Shown: positions 62,651 to 64,000 of the stretch, one piece after another
How positions within the stretch are numbered: position 1 is the stretch's first letter
Layout: every line of letters starts with the position of its first letter
DNA from: Streptomyces olindensis
Lineage (GTDB): Bacteria > Actinomycetota > Actinomycetes > Streptomycetales > Streptomycetaceae
Length of the DNA: 64,000 bases
Assembly (NCBI GenBank): GCA_000696115.1
Contig: JJOH01000009.1
Location: 124,001-188,000 of the forward strand
Direction: 5' to 3'
The notes under the pieces: generated by a model
The model's input: the letters and a program-made list of their open reading frames with translations, nothing else
What the model was told of the DNA's origin: nothing
Database searches by the model: none
Position numbers and translations under genes: made by a program

Positions 62651-62799
62651 GCGGTCTGCCCCCGCTGAGGCGACTGGACCGAGACCCGGCCACCGCCGGA
62701 GGCAGGGCAGGCCTGCTCCTGCACGACCTGCTGGATTTGCCGACCAGCGTTCTCCATGTGCCAACCAAAAATCTCCGTCGCAGGCCCACGCGCGCGTAG

Positions 62800-64000
<1,201 letters not shown>

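Overview
The window is high-GC DNA with the gene style of a Streptomyces chromosome: many GTG and TTG starts, 4-bp ATGA/GTGA overlaps in operons, Tat and lipoprotein signals, sugar ABC transporters without their own ATPase, and an argCJ locus. Two stretches look like ordinary core chromosome. The left one (1-6250) carries a 3-hydroxyacyl-CoA dehydrogenase, a GHL10 hydrolase, an EamA transporter divergent from a MocR regulator, a GNAT and small conserved proteins. The right edge carries argC and argJ. Between them lies about 50 kb of accessory sequence devoted mainly to plant polysaccharide use.

Region by region: 6.3-8.9 kb holds a secreted GH51 arabinofuranosidase. 9.1-11.2 kb is a decayed patch with a beheaded UvrD-type helicase and an unknown protein. 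11.3-21.4 kb has a ricin-tailed six-bladed propeller enzyme (GH93-like), a LacI regulator, a sugar ABC transporter and a GH2 beta-galactosidase. 21.8-29.0 kb has a second propeller enzyme, a second ABC transporter and a GH43 enzyme, with LacI remnants between them. 29.2-31.2 kb has a second intact LacI followed by a broken propeller gene. 31.5-33.5 kb has a serine hydrolase and a DgoR-like GntR regulator. 33.7-42.4 kb is a galactan operon (GH35, a third ABC transporter, GH53, a cellulase-like protein). 42.5-47.1 kb is a five-gene operon matching a De Ley-Doudoroff galactose pathway: SDR dehydrogenase, lactonase, galactonate dehydratase, KDGal kinase and KDPGal aldolase. 47.8-54.0 kb is a ROK-regulated alpha-glucoside ABC/GH13 cluster. 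54.0-56.9 kb has a GH16 enzyme and a ricin-less propeller copy. 56.9-61.4 kb has two alpha/beta hydrolases, each next to a regulator (TetR and XRE) with visible operator candidates. 61.4-62.7 kb is a graveyard: a TnpB remnant interrupted by a small hairpin repeat, and a coiled-coil gene broken by stops and frameshifts.

Taken together the enzymes fit stepwise breakdown of pectic side chains. GH53 and GH51/GH43/GH93 would cut galactan and arabinan outside the cell, ABC transporters would import oligosaccharides, GH35 and GH2 would release galactose, and the five-gene operon could oxidise galactose to pyruvate and glyceraldehyde 3-phosphate. The most distinctive signals are this galactan-plus-oxidative-galactose arrangement with a DgoR-like regulator, the repeated LacI/propeller module with a conserved autoregulatory promoter-operator in three copies, a one-base frameshift inside a perfect 16-bp palindrome in the MocR gene, and a 25-bp near-identical element at the same distance before two genes. 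All functional calls come from reading the sequence; no database search was run.
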